In this document: positions 16,846 to 25,693 of the stretch, in pieces
Layout: each line of letters begins with the position of its first letter
How positions within the stretch are numbered: position 1 is the stretch's first letter
DNA from: Bacteroidota bacterium
Lineage (GTDB): Bacteria > Bacteroidota > Bacteroidia > Chitinophagales > Saprospiraceae
Assembly (NCBI GenBank): GCA_024743405.1
Contig: JANSWP010000007.1
Location: 62,001 to 126,000 of the forward strand
Direction: 5' to 3'
DNA: 64,000 nt
The notes under the pieces: generated by a model
Seen by the model: the letters and a program-made list of their open reading frames with translations, nothing else
What the model was told of the DNA's origin: nothing
Database searches by the model: none
Made by a program: the position numbers and the translations under genes

Positions 16846-19800
16846 ATGAGAACTTTATTGGTCCCATTTGCAGTGATTTTATTTATTCTTGCTAATCACA
16901 CACTTTTTTCCCAGGCAACAAATCCTTGGACTTTTGTTCAGGAAGCGACAATTCAGAAAGAAAACCAAGAAAGGAGAATTATTCCAAATAAATTCAATAC
17001 AACTACGGTAGATTTGGAGTCGCTACGAAAAACTCTGATAAAATCTCCACAACGGTTCTCCAATGAATCTCAAACAACAAAAATTATTTTATCACTTCCT
17101 TTTCCAGATGGGAGTTTTGAATCTTTCCAAATTGAAAAATGGTCAATTATGCACCCAAGTTTGGCGGTAAAATTTCCAGAAATTCAAACTTATATAGGAT
17201 ATGGAATTGATGACCCAACAGCAAATGTCCGTCTAGATTTGACACCTCATGGCTTTCACGCCATGATTCGGTCTGGTCTTCACAACACTGTTTTTATTGA
17301 CCCTTATGCTTTTGGAGAAACTGACAATTATATTGTTTACTTCAAAAAAGATTTTACAAAAGACACAAAAGACGATTTAGGTTGTTTTTATCAAGAGGTC
17401 AACAAGAATGTTGGAAAGGCAGAACTTGAACCCTTTAATCAAGCGGAGCAGGGTGATTGTGATCTTAGAACTTATAGGCTCGCTTTAGCATGTACAGGAG
17501 AGTATGCGACTTTTCATGGCGGTACGACTTCATTAGTTGCGGCAGCTTTTGTTACTACCATGAATCGAGTAAATGGTATTTTTGAAAATGAAGCGGCTGT
17601 CCATATGCAGTTAATTCCAAATAATGATTTATTAATATTTTTAGATTCAAATACCGATCCTTACACCAATAATAATGGGGGCACGATGTTGGGGGAAAAT
17701 CAAACGGAGTGCGACAATACAATTGGGTCTGCAAATTATGACATTGGACATGTTTTTAGTACAGGCGGTGGTGGAGTAGCCTACCTTGGTTGTGTTTGTA
17801 ATAATAATATAAAGGCAGGTGGAGTAACTGGGCAATCTAGTCCAGTTGGCGACCCTTTTGATGTCGATTATGTAGCACACGAAATGGGGCATCAATATGG
17901 CGCAAATCATACCCAGAATAACAGTTGTAATCGAAATGGTAGTACTGCAATGGAACCGGGAAGTGCCTCAACCATAATGGGTTACGCAGGAATTTGTTCT
18001 CCAAACATACAAAGCAATAGTGATGATTATTTTCATGCAATAAGTCTGCAAGAAATTGGAAATTTCGTAACCGGAAATGGAAACAGTTGTGCTGCCGTTA
18101 CTGTGACTGGAAATGGGCAACCGACAGCTGCCGCAGGTTCAGATTTTACTATTCCAAAATCAACTCCTTTTGTCCTGACAGGAGTGGGCACCGACCCTCA
18201 AGGAACAGGAAGTTTGACCTATTCTTGGGAGCAAATGGATAATGAAGTTGGATCTATGCCACCATCTGCTACCAATACCGTTGGCCCCATGTTTAGGTCT
18301 GAAAAACATACTTCCAGCCCATCAAGATATTTTCCAAATTTGCCTGATTTGGTGAATAATGTGTCTCCAACTTGGGAAGTATTGGCAAGTGTGGCTAGAA
18401 CATATGACTTCCGATTGACTGTAAGGGATAATCATGCAGGGGCAGGATGTACTGCAGAAGATGATATGACGGTAACTGTTGATGGAAGTGCTGGTCCTTT
18501 TGAAGTAACTGTACCAAATACGAATGTGACATGGCCAGCTTTATCAAATCAAATAGTAACATGGAATGTTTCTGGGACAAATGTAGCTCCTGTAAATGCC
18601 CCAAATGTTGATATTCTTCTTTCAACTGATGGGGGGTTAACCTACACAACAACTATAGCAAGCGGAGTCACAAATGACGGCTCGGAGACTATCACTTTAC
18701 CGAATGTACCGACAACAACTGCAAGAATAATGGTTCGAGGAGCGAATCATATTTTCTTTGATATTTCTAATACGGATTTTACAATAACAGCACCTCTAAA
18801 TGACTTTACATTAGGTGTGACACCCTCCTTCCAAACTGCCTGTACACCTGCTAATGCTGTTTACGTCGTTGACATTGGCGCGACTGGTGGATTTTCTGGT
18901 AATGTAACATTATCAGTCAGTGGGGTTCCTGCAGGGGCAACCTCAAATTTTTCAACTAATCCTGTTGCTGCACCTGGAACTAGTGACCTAACTATAGTAA
19001 ATACGACTAATGCTACACCTGGAACCTATACTTTAACCATTTCAGCAACGGGTTCGACAGGGACAAAAACTGAGGATGTGGAGTTGATCGTTTCGACAGG
19101 GGCTCCAGGAGTTATTTCGCTCTCTTCTCCCACAAATGGCGCGACTGGTGTTTCGAAATTGCCAAATCTAACATGGAATGCACTTGGAACAACTGCGTCT
19201 TACAATATTGAATTGGCAGATGATGCAGGGTTTGGAAATATCATTGAAAGCCAAACAGGAATTACTACCACTTCTTATACTGTTGCAAATGCTTTGACAC
19301 CAAATACAACTTATTATTGGAGAGTTCAAGGTGTTAATATTTGTGGAACTGGAAGTTTTTCAAGTGGCTATTCCTTTACAACTGCTAATCAAGTATGTAT
19401 TACCTACACAAGTGCAGATGTACCAAAAACCATTTCCTCCTCAGGAACGCCTACAATAACTTCAATATTGACAGTAAACGATATTGGGGTAATTGATGAT
19501 TTGAATTTAAAGAATCTAAATATCACCCACACTTGGGTTAATGATTTGGTAGTATCAATTACTAGCCCAGGTGGTACTACGGTTCAAGCTCTTAATCAAT
19601 TATGTAATTCAGAGAATAATGTGGACTTGAATTTTGATGATGAAGCTAGTAATACTTATAACTCAATACCTTGCCCCCCAGTTGGAGGCGGAAATTATCA
19701 ACCAATTCAAGCACTGTCTGCTTTTGATGGAGAAGATTTGAATGGTACCTGGACTTTGACCGTTCAAGATTTAGTCAATCAAGATGGAGGAACGTTGGAT

Positions 19801-21348
19801 AGTTGGGAATTAGAAATTTGCTACACACCAAGTAGTCCACCCTTAACTGTTACGACAACTGGAACAAATATTTCATGTAATGGAGGCTCGGACGGAACCG
19901 CCACTGCAACGCCTTCAGGAGGTTCAACTCCTTATACTTATGCCTGGACAGGTGGAGGAACTACCACAACAATTTCGAATTTATCCGAAGGAACTTACAC
20001 AGTTACTGTTACAGAAAATGGAGGAATGACTATAACATCTTCAGTAACTTTAACAGAACCTGCCGCGCTTAGTCTGACCACTTCCTCAACAACCGCAAAT
20101 TGTGGAAATTCAAATGGCTCAGCTACTGTTTCGGCATCAGGAGGAACATCTCCTTATTCGTATTCGTGGTCAAACGGCGGTACTACTGCCACTATTTCAA
20201 ATCTTGCTCCTGGAACCTATACCGTCGATGTAACTGACGCAAATGGCTGCGTTCAAAGTATAACTGAAACAGTGACTGGAACAAATGCAATCTTAGCCAC
20301 TGCCTCAAGTACTTCGGTAAGTTGTAGTGCATGCTCAGACGGTACAGCCTCAGCGACGGTCTCAAATGGCTCTGGCAATTATTCATATAATTGGTCGAAT
20401 AGTGGTTCAACTCATATAATTACAGGTTTGACGGTAGGAACCTATGATTTGACTGTAACAGATAATGATACACAATGTACTGTGACGGCAAGCACCGTAG
20501 TTTCTGAACAAGCTTGCACGATTTCAGAAATGCCAAGTAATACCATAAATTCTGGGAGTCAAATACTTATGGTTTCTGATACAATTACTTCTACTGCCCA
20601 AATTTCTGGAAGTGCGAATGTTCAATATTTTGCGGAAAAAAGTATCCTACTGAAACCTGGATTTACTGGAACGTCAAGCAGTCAAATTATAATCAAAATT
20701 CAAGATTGTGCCATTGATTGTTTTGATGGAATCCAGAATGGCGACGAAACTGGGGTTGATTGTGGGGGAAGTATCTGTCAAGCCTGTGCTGCCCCTTGTC
20801 TAATGACCCAAACATTAAATATTCCGCTTTCAACAGGTAATCATTTATTTAATGTGACAGACACTTTAATTTCTACAGCAGTTTATTCAGGTACGGCAAA
20901 TGTTGAGTATAATGCGGGCAAATCAATTCTATTAAAACCAGGTTTTTCGGTGAATTCTGGGGCTTTATTTTTAGCTAAAATACTGGCTTGTGCTCCACGC
21001 CCTATGGCTATATCAAATGATGAAATTACTGAAGTCATTCTTTCTACAGAGATAGAACAAGACACAAAAACGTTAAATCAAAAAATTGGATCTCCCGACA
21101 TTTTAATTTATCCAAATCCAACAAATTCTGATTTACAAATTCAAATAGAAACAGAGCGATTACAACCAATTAAAATTTCTGTTCAAAATGCTTTGGGAAG
21201 AATCATGACTCAAAAAAAGGACGAAATTTTCAATTCTGTTTATCAGACAAGTTTGAAGGTGTTAGACTATCCGACTGGAATTTATTGGTTGAAGATTCAA
21301 TTTATGGAAGATGGCGATTGGCAGGTAATTCAGTTTGTAAAGAATTAG
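16846..21348 (+). CDS. Secreted reprolysin-like metalloprotease with P domain, SprB-type repeats and T9SS sorting domain
   Basis: This 1500-residue multidomain exoprotein has a signal peptide ending near ~24 (LFSQA), a propeptide-like region to ~200 and an M12B-type zinc protease domain. The zinc site HEMGHQYGANH (345-355) matches HExxHxxGxxH. Ig/PKD-like segments follow, then a fibronectin type III-like domain (~753-848), a proprotein-convertase P domain (~851-995, DLNGTWTLTVQD), three SprB-type repeats (~1002-1220) and two copies of a module containing KSILLKPGF, separated by a Cys-rich linker (DGIQNGDETGVDCGG). The last ~85 residues (IYPNPTNSD to the end) form a type A T9SS sorting domain. 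It should be exported through the Por system to the cell surface or medium. Substrate unknown. Confidence 0.9.
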   Translation: MRTLLVPFAVILFILANHTLFSQATNPWTFVQEATIQKENQERRIIPNKFNTTTVDLESLRKTLIKSPQRFSNESQTTKIILSLPFPDGSFESFQIEKWSIMHPSLAVKFPEIQTYIGYGIDDPTANVRLDLTPHGFHAMIRSGLHNTVFIDPYAFGETDNYIVYFKKDFTKDTKDDLGCFYQEVNKNVGKAELEPFNQAEQGDCDLRTYRLALACTGEYATFHGGTTSLVAAAFVTTMNRVNGIFENEAAVHMQLIPNNDLLIFLDSNTDPYTNNNGGTMLGENQTECDNTIGSANYDIGHVFSTGGGGVAYLGCVCNNNIKAGGVTGQSSPVGDPFDVDYVAHEMGHQYGANHTQNNSCNRNGSTAMEPGSASTIMGYAGICSPNIQSNSDDYFHAISLQEIGNFVTGNGNSCAAVTVTGNGQPTAAAGSDFTIPKSTPFVLTGVGTDPQGTGSLTYSWEQMDNEVGSMPPSATNTVGPMFRSEKHTSSPSRYFPNLPDLVNNVSPTWEVLASVARTYDFRLTVRDNHAGAGCTAEDDMTVTVDGSAGPFEVTVPNTNVTWPALSNQIVTWNVSGTNVAPVNAPNVDILLSTDGGLTYTTTIASGVTNDGSETITLPNVPTTTARIMVRGANHIFFDISNTDFTITAPLNDFTLGVTPSFQTACTPANAVYVVDIGATGGFSGNVTLSVSGVPAGATSNFSTNPVAAPGTSDLTIVNTTNATPGTYTLTISATGSTGTKTEDVELIVSTGAPGVISLSSPTNGATGVSKLPNLTWNALGTTASYNIELADDAGFGNIIESQTGITTTSYTVANALTPNTTYYWRVQGVNICGTGSFSSGYSFTTANQVCITYTSADVPKTISSSGTPTITSILTVNDIGVIDDLNLKNLNITHTWVNDLVVSITSPGGTTVQALNQLCNSENNVDLNFDDEASNTYNSIPCPPVGGGNYQPIQALSAFDGEDLNGTWTLTVQDLVNQDGGTLDSWELEICYTPSSPPLTVTTTGTNISCNGGSDGTATATPSGGSTPYTYAWTGGGTTTTISNLSEGTYTVTVTENGGMTITSSVTLTEPAALSLTTSSTTANCGNSNGSATVSASGGTSPYSYSWSNGGTTATISNLAPGTYTVDVTDANGCVQSITETVTGTNAILATASSTSVSCSACSDGTASATVSNGSGNYSYNWSNSGSTHIITGLTVGTYDLTVTDNDTQCTVTASTVVSEQACTISEMPSNTINSGSQILMVSDTITSTAQISGSANVQYFAEKSILLKPGFTGTSSSQIIIKIQDCAIDCFDGIQNGDETGVDCGGSICQACAAPCLMTQTLNIPLSTGNHLFNVTDTLISTAVYSGTANVEYNAGKSILLKPGFSVNSGALFLAKILACAPRPMAISNDEITEVILSTEIEQDTKTLNQKIGSPDILIYPNPTNSDLQIQIETERLQPIKISVQNALGRIMTQKKDEIFNSVYQTSLKVLDYPTGIYWLKIQFMEDGDWQVIQFVKN

Positions 21349-21385
21349 CATAAAAATTTAGACTTTATACTTTGTCTCGAACTAC

Positions 21386-21427
21386 TTTTGGAGATTGACT
21401 ATATAAGTGGACAATCTCCAAAATTTT
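21386..21427 (+). terminator. Intrinsic terminator after the metalloprotease gene
   Basis: A perfect 12-bp stem, TTTTGGAGATTG at 21386-21397 paired with CAATCTCCAAAA at 21412-21423, encloses a 14-nt loop. It is followed by TTTTATAAAA and lies 38 bp after the stop codon. The downstream T run is short, but the stem is strong. Confidence 0.75.
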
Positions 21428-21512
21428 ATAAAAACCATGCGATCCAAAATTGACACAAAAAAATGCGCTGACGTCCGTCACCGGATCTATACGCAAAACC
21501 GTTGCAAGGAAT

Positions 21513-21552
21513 AAAAAAACGACAACCCAGGTGAAAACCCGGATTGTCGTTT
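21513..21552 (-). terminator. Intrinsic terminator of tRNA-Arg
   Basis: On the minus strand AAACGACAA (21552-21544) pairs with TTGTCGTTT (21525-21517), with additional pairing inside and a seven-T run after the stem. It sits 45 bp beyond the tRNA 3' end and is well placed to end that transcript. Confidence 0.85.
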
Positions 21553-21596
21553 GTATTGAAAGTGCCAGATAATTAAGCACTTTTGAAAATAAAATG

Positions 21597-21670
21597 TGAT
21601 CCCGGCAGGACTCGAACCTGCGACCTTCAGATTAGAAGTCAGATGCTCTATCCAGCTGAGCTACGAGACC
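21597..21670 (-). tRNA. tRNA-Arg, anticodon TCT
   Basis: The minus strand folds into a cloverleaf of 74 nt. The acceptor stem pairs GGTCTCG with CGGGATC with two G-U pairs, the D arm contains AGCTCAGCTGGATAGAGC, the anticodon stem TCTGA/TCAGA encloses the loop CTTCTAA with anticodon TCT, and the T arm contains GGTTCGAGTCC. The discriminator base is A; the CCA end is not encoded. It reads AGA codons. A terminator follows at 21552-21513. Confidence 0.97.
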
Positions 21671-21855
21671 ATTATTTTAGAAAAACTCGCTTTTCTTGCA
21701 AAGCGGATGCAAATTTAGTTGTTTTTTCAAATTATCAAACTTTTCTAAAAATCATTTTTATAACTTATTTCAAAACCCTTTTGTTCCCTGTATCTTTTTT
21801 ATTTTAATTAAATTCACAATTCTATGATTTTTGGTCAAAAACTACCTAGAATACT

Positions 21856-22530
21856 ATGAGTAATGTAAAAATTGAATCTAGTTGGAAAGAAGCATTAAAG
21901 GATGAATTCACTCAACCTTACTTTCAATCGATTGCTACTTTTTTAAGAAATGAAAAAGGGGCAGGTAAAATTATTTATCCTCCTGGCCCTTTGATCTTTA
22001 ATGCATTTAATACTACAGCTTTTGAAAAAGTTAAAGTGGTCATTTTAGGTCAAGATCCGTATCACAATCCAGGTGAAGCGATGGGGTTGTGTTTTTCAGT
22101 ACCGCTTGGAGTTAAGGTGCCTCGTTCTTTAAAAAATGTTTATAAAGAGTTATCTACTGATATGGGCTGTGTGATTCCTAATCACGGAGATTTAACTAAG
22201 TGGGCGAACCAAGGTGTATTTTTGCTAAATGCGATGCTTACCGTGCAGAAAAATAAGCCAGCATCTCATCGAAAAATTGGTTGGCAAAAATTCACAGATG
22301 CGGTAATAGGAAAACTCTCAGAACAACGCGAGGGGCTAATTTTTATGCTCTGGGGAGGTTTTGCAAAAAAGAAAAAAGAATTGATTGACCCTTTTAAGCA
22401 TTTAATTTTGGAAGCTGCCCATCCTTCTCCATTGGCAGGAGGCGCCTATTTTGGTAGTGCGCATTTTTCAAAGGCAAATGAATATCTAAAATCTCAAGGA
22501 AAGGAACCTATTGATTGGCAAATAGAATAA
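21856..22530 (+). CDS. ung: Uracil-DNA glycosylase, family 1
   Basis: This 224-residue DNA repair enzyme removes uracil from DNA. The catalytic water-activating loop GQDPYHNPG (Asp67) and the DNA-intercalation/catalytic loop HPSPLAGG near residue 192 are both present, as are VPRSLKNVYKEL and WANQGVFLLNAMLTV. The length matches the family (~220-230). The downstream DUF423 gene starts 4 bp after the stop, so the two are probably co-transcribed. Confidence 0.97.
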   Translation: MSNVKIESSWKEALKDEFTQPYFQSIATFLRNEKGAGKIIYPPGPLIFNAFNTTAFEKVKVVILGQDPYHNPGEAMGLCFSVPLGVKVPRSLKNVYKELSTDMGCVIPNHGDLTKWANQGVFLLNAMLTVQKNKPASHRKIGWQKFTDAVIGKLSEQREGLIFMLWGGFAKKKKELIDPFKHLILEAAHPSPLAGGAYFGSAHFSKANEYLKSQGKEPIDWQIE

Positions 22531-22534
22531 TATT

Positions 22535-22942
22535 ATGAACAGAAAATTTGTTGTAATTGCAGGTGTTTTGGGAGCTCTAGCTGTTGGATTAGGTGCTTTT
22601 GGCGCGCACTCTCTAAAGAGTTTATTATCGGCATATCAATTGGGAATTTTCAAAACCGGTATCCAATACCATTTTTATCATACTTTCGCCATTTTGTGCC
22701 TCGCTATTTTGGGACAGTTTTCAACTTACAAATCCTTACAGAAGGCTTGTTGGTTTTTCACTTTTGGCATTGTGTTGTTTTCTGGCTCCCTTTATTTATT
22801 AGCGACTAAAGACATTTTAGGATTGAATAGTATTACTTCAATACTTGGTCCATTAACTCCCATCGGAGGAGTATTATTTTTGATAGGGTGGGGTTTGATT
22901 ATTTCGACTGGGCTTCAATTAAAAAAGCCAAATGCAGATTGA
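22535..22942 (+). CDS. DUF423 family membrane protein
   Basis: This 135-residue protein has four hydrophobic helices and family-typical stretches LGAFGAHSLK, KTGIQYHFYHTFAIL, FSGSLYLLA and LTPIGGVLFLIGW. DUF423 (YgdD-like) proteins are small inner-membrane proteins of unknown function. It begins 4 bp after ung, a spacing that suggests translational coupling. It ends 116 bp before the convergent S9 peptidase gene. Confidence 0.9.
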   Translation: MNRKFVVIAGVLGALAVGLGAFGAHSLKSLLSAYQLGIFKTGIQYHFYHTFAILCLAILGQFSTYKSLQKACWFFTFGIVLFSGSLYLLATKDILGLNSITSILGPLTPIGGVLFLIGWGLIISTGLQLKKPNAD

Positions 22943-23058
22943 ACTACATTTGACTCTTTTGAATGATATTTTCGAAAAATTTTTCTCGTACACTTTTTGA
23001 ACGTGGTGGAAAATGCCGTCAAAGGCGTCGAAAGAATAACAAGGAATGAAACATTCCC

Positions 23059-25242
23059 TTATCCTTTTATTCCAGCCAAACCAGCGAGGTCTAAAATAAA
23101 TGCATATTCCATAGCCGTTTCTTTATATCGTCTAAATCTTCCAGACTGACCTCCATGTCCTGCGTCCATATTGGTTCTCATAATAAGTGGATTATTATCA
23201 GTTTTCATTTCGCGCAATTTGGCAACCCACTTGGCAGGTTCCCAATATTGTACTTGTGAGTCATGCAATCCAGTAGTGACAAGCATTGCAGGATATTCTT
23301 TAGCTTCAACATTATCATAAGGTGAATAGGATTTGATATAGTCATAATATTTAGGGTCTTTCGGATTTCCCCATTCATCAAATTCACCTGTTGTTAAAGG
23401 AATAGTTTCATCCAACATAGTAGTCACAACATCGACGAATGGTACAGCCGCAACGATTCCTTTCCACATATCTGGGCGCATATTTATGATGGCACCCATT
23501 AGTAATCCTCCTGCACTTCCGCCCATTGCATATAAATTCTCTTTATTCGTATAGTTTTCGGCGATCAAATATTCACCGCAATCAATAAAATCAGTAAAAG
23601 TATTTTTCTTATTCAGAAGTTTTCCATCTTCATACCATCCACGACCCATTTCTTCCCCTCCTCTTATGTGAGCGATTGCAAAAATGAAACCTCTATCTAA
23701 CAGACTCAACCTAACTGAACTAAACCTTGGATCCATACTTGCACCATACGAGCCATAACCATAGAGTAGGAGAGGAGCTTTTCCATCCTTTTCAACTCCC
23801 TTTTTGTATACCAACGAAATTGGAACTTTAGCTCCATCACTTGCTGTAGCAAAATGGCGTTCACTCTGATATTTAGCAGGATCAAAATCACCAACTACTT
23901 CTTGTTGTTTCAACAAAACTCGATCTTTCGAACTCATATTGTAATCAAAAATAGAAGTCGGTGTTGTCAAAGAGGTATAACTGATTCTAAGAATTTCGGT
24001 GTCAAATTCTAAATTAACTGAAGTGGAGGATACATACGATTCTTCAGGGAAATCAATATAGTGTTCCTTGCCTTCCCATGGCATTATTCGCAATTTTCGG
24101 ATGCCGTTGATGCGCTCTTCCAAAACTAAATATTCTTTAAAAATATCAACTCCTTCTAATAGAACTGTTTCTCTATGAGGAATAACCTCCTTCCAATTAT
24201 CTTTAGTTGTTGCATTTTCAGGGGTAGACATCAAACGGAAATTTTTGGCATCCAAATTAGTTTTGATAAACCATTTATCTTCAAAATGCTTGATGCTGTA
24301 TTCTAAATCTCTTTCCCTTGGTTGAATGATTTGCCAATCGCCATTTGGCGTATTAGCATTCAAAACCCGATATTCTGTGGATACCGTCTGAAAAGAACCA
24401 ATTACAATAAATTTCTTTGATTTAGTTTTATAAACATAACATGAAAAAGTTTCATCGGTTTCATGAAAAACTTCTTGGTCATCGGCACTATCAGTTCCCA
24501 AAACATGCTTAAACACCTTAAATGATCTTAGTGATTTGTCTTTTACCGTGTAAAAAACTGTTTTGTTGTCATTGGCCCAAACCGCACTACCAGATGTATT
24601 TTTTATTTGATCTTCAAGCATTTCGCCAGTTTTCAAATTTTTAAATCGAATGGTGTAAATTCTTCTACTTAAAGTGTCTTCTCCATAAGCAAGTAATTCA
24701 TTATTGAGGCTTACAGATCGTCCGCTTACATTATAATAATCAAAGGGTTTAGCTAATTTATTGACATTCATGTAAACTTCTTCTGGGGCTTCTAAGTTGC
24801 CCTTCTTTCTAGCATAAATAGGATACTCTTCTCCTTCATTATATTTTGTAAAGTAGAAATATCCATTGTCTTTATAGGGAACGGATAAATCGGTTTGTTT
24901 AATTCGTCCTTTTATTTCCTCAAACAAATTTTCTTGTAGATCTGCTAGATGAGCTATCATTTTATCTTTGTACTCATTTTCAGCCTTCAAGTAGCTTAAG
25001 ACTTCTTCATCTTCTCGCTGATTTAACCAATAATAGTTGTCAATTCTTTTATCACCATGAGTAATTATTTCATGTGGTTTTTTTTGACAAGTGGGTGCTT
25101 CAATATCTGTTTTTGTATACATATTTGAAATATTAGTCTGGTCTTTTTGGGATTTTTGAGTTTCCGAGCAAGCCGCAAAAATGATAATTAAAAGCAGTAT
25201 ACAGTAAGAATTTTTACTTTTTGATACAAGATTTTTTTTCAT
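23059..25242 (-). CDS. S9 family oligopeptidase (oligopeptidase B-like), lipoprotein
   Basis: This 727-residue serine peptidase of the prolyl oligopeptidase family cleaves short peptides. The N-terminus is a lipoprotein signal with Cys at ~25 (FAACSETQ). A beta-propeller domain of seven blades fills about residues 115-450. The C-terminal alpha/beta hydrolase domain has the nucleophile Ser576 in GGSAGG, an Asp in GLHDSQVQYWEP and a His in DAGHGGQSGRF, giving a complete triad. Similarity to oligopeptidase B (PtrB) suggests cleavage after basic residues, but specificity cannot be read from the sequence. The gene stands alone; its start codon faces a 451-bp gap. Confidence 0.93.
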   Translation of the reverse strand: MKKNLVSKSKNSYCILLLIIIFAACSETQKSQKDQTNISNMYTKTDIEAPTCQKKPHEIITHGDKRIDNYYWLNQREDEEVLSYLKAENEYKDKMIAHLADLQENLFEEIKGRIKQTDLSVPYKDNGYFYFTKYNEGEEYPIYARKKGNLEAPEEVYMNVNKLAKPFDYYNVSGRSVSLNNELLAYGEDTLSRRIYTIRFKNLKTGEMLEDQIKNTSGSAVWANDNKTVFYTVKDKSLRSFKVFKHVLGTDSADDQEVFHETDETFSCYVYKTKSKKFIVIGSFQTVSTEYRVLNANTPNGDWQIIQPRERDLEYSIKHFEDKWFIKTNLDAKNFRLMSTPENATTKDNWKEVIPHRETVLLEGVDIFKEYLVLEERINGIRKLRIMPWEGKEHYIDFPEESYVSSTSVNLEFDTEILRISYTSLTTPTSIFDYNMSSKDRVLLKQQEVVGDFDPAKYQSERHFATASDGAKVPISLVYKKGVEKDGKAPLLLYGYGSYGASMDPRFSSVRLSLLDRGFIFAIAHIRGGEEMGRGWYEDGKLLNKKNTFTDFIDCGEYLIAENYTNKENLYAMGGSAGGLLMGAIINMRPDMWKGIVAAVPFVDVVTTMLDETIPLTTGEFDEWGNPKDPKYYDYIKSYSPYDNVEAKEYPAMLVTTGLHDSQVQYWEPAKWVAKLREMKTDNNPLIMRTNMDAGHGGQSGRFRRYKETAMEYAFILDLAGLAGIKG

Positions 25243-25693
25243 TTGTTATGAGTTGGATTTTTTGAAATAATAATGCAAATGCTTCTTTAATTTGTCTATT
25301 AAAGCCCACAAAAGTATAATAAGTTTAGCGTTTCTAAAGAAGAAAGAAAAGGGAGAAGCCGGGAAAGAGGAAGAAATAACGGAAAGAAGAAGAATGTGCC
25401 GAGACCGTTAAACCCGACTTCTCATAGTCTTTGTTGGGTTATCTCGGTGTTCAAGGGTTTTGAAAATAATAACCTACTCCGTCTATATTTAATACATAGC
25501 CAATTAATTTCGAAACCCCTTAATAGTTGAATAAAGCGTTAAAAAAGATTCCTTTTACAACTAATAATATAACGAAGAAACTAGTTTTTCAATCGAAAAT
25601 GTTTTGTTATGAAAAGAATGGTGATGAAAGTAAATTTTTCGGTGACTAATTTATTCATTAGGCTTGTAAAAACCCACTCTCATTTAGGGAGAG
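25243..25693. other. Intergenic region with a hairpin, no gene seen
   Basis: This gap lies upstream of the S9 peptidase and downstream of the sensor-regulator, both on the minus strand. It contains a purine-rich tract (25336-25394) and an imperfect hairpin in which CCGAGA (25399-25404) pairs with TCTCGG (25442-25447), extended inside by AACCCGAC and GTTGGGTT. A 17-bp string AATTAATTTCGAAACCC at 25502-25518 also occurs at 41651-41667. No ORF of interest was found. Confidence 0.5.

Noticed and set aside
21365-21580. Minus-strand 71-codon frame between the metalloprotease and the tRNA
   Set aside because: It spans two terminator hairpins and has no coding character.
21583-21807. Plus-strand open frame across the tRNA region
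   Set aside because: It reads through the antisense of tRNA-Arg, and its product has no domain features; the tRNA explains the region.
23041-23058. GGAATG-AAA-CATTCC hairpin between the DUF423 and S9 peptidase genes
   Set aside because: The stem is only 6 bp with a 3-nt loop and no T run, and it abuts the peptidase stop codon; too weak to call a terminator.
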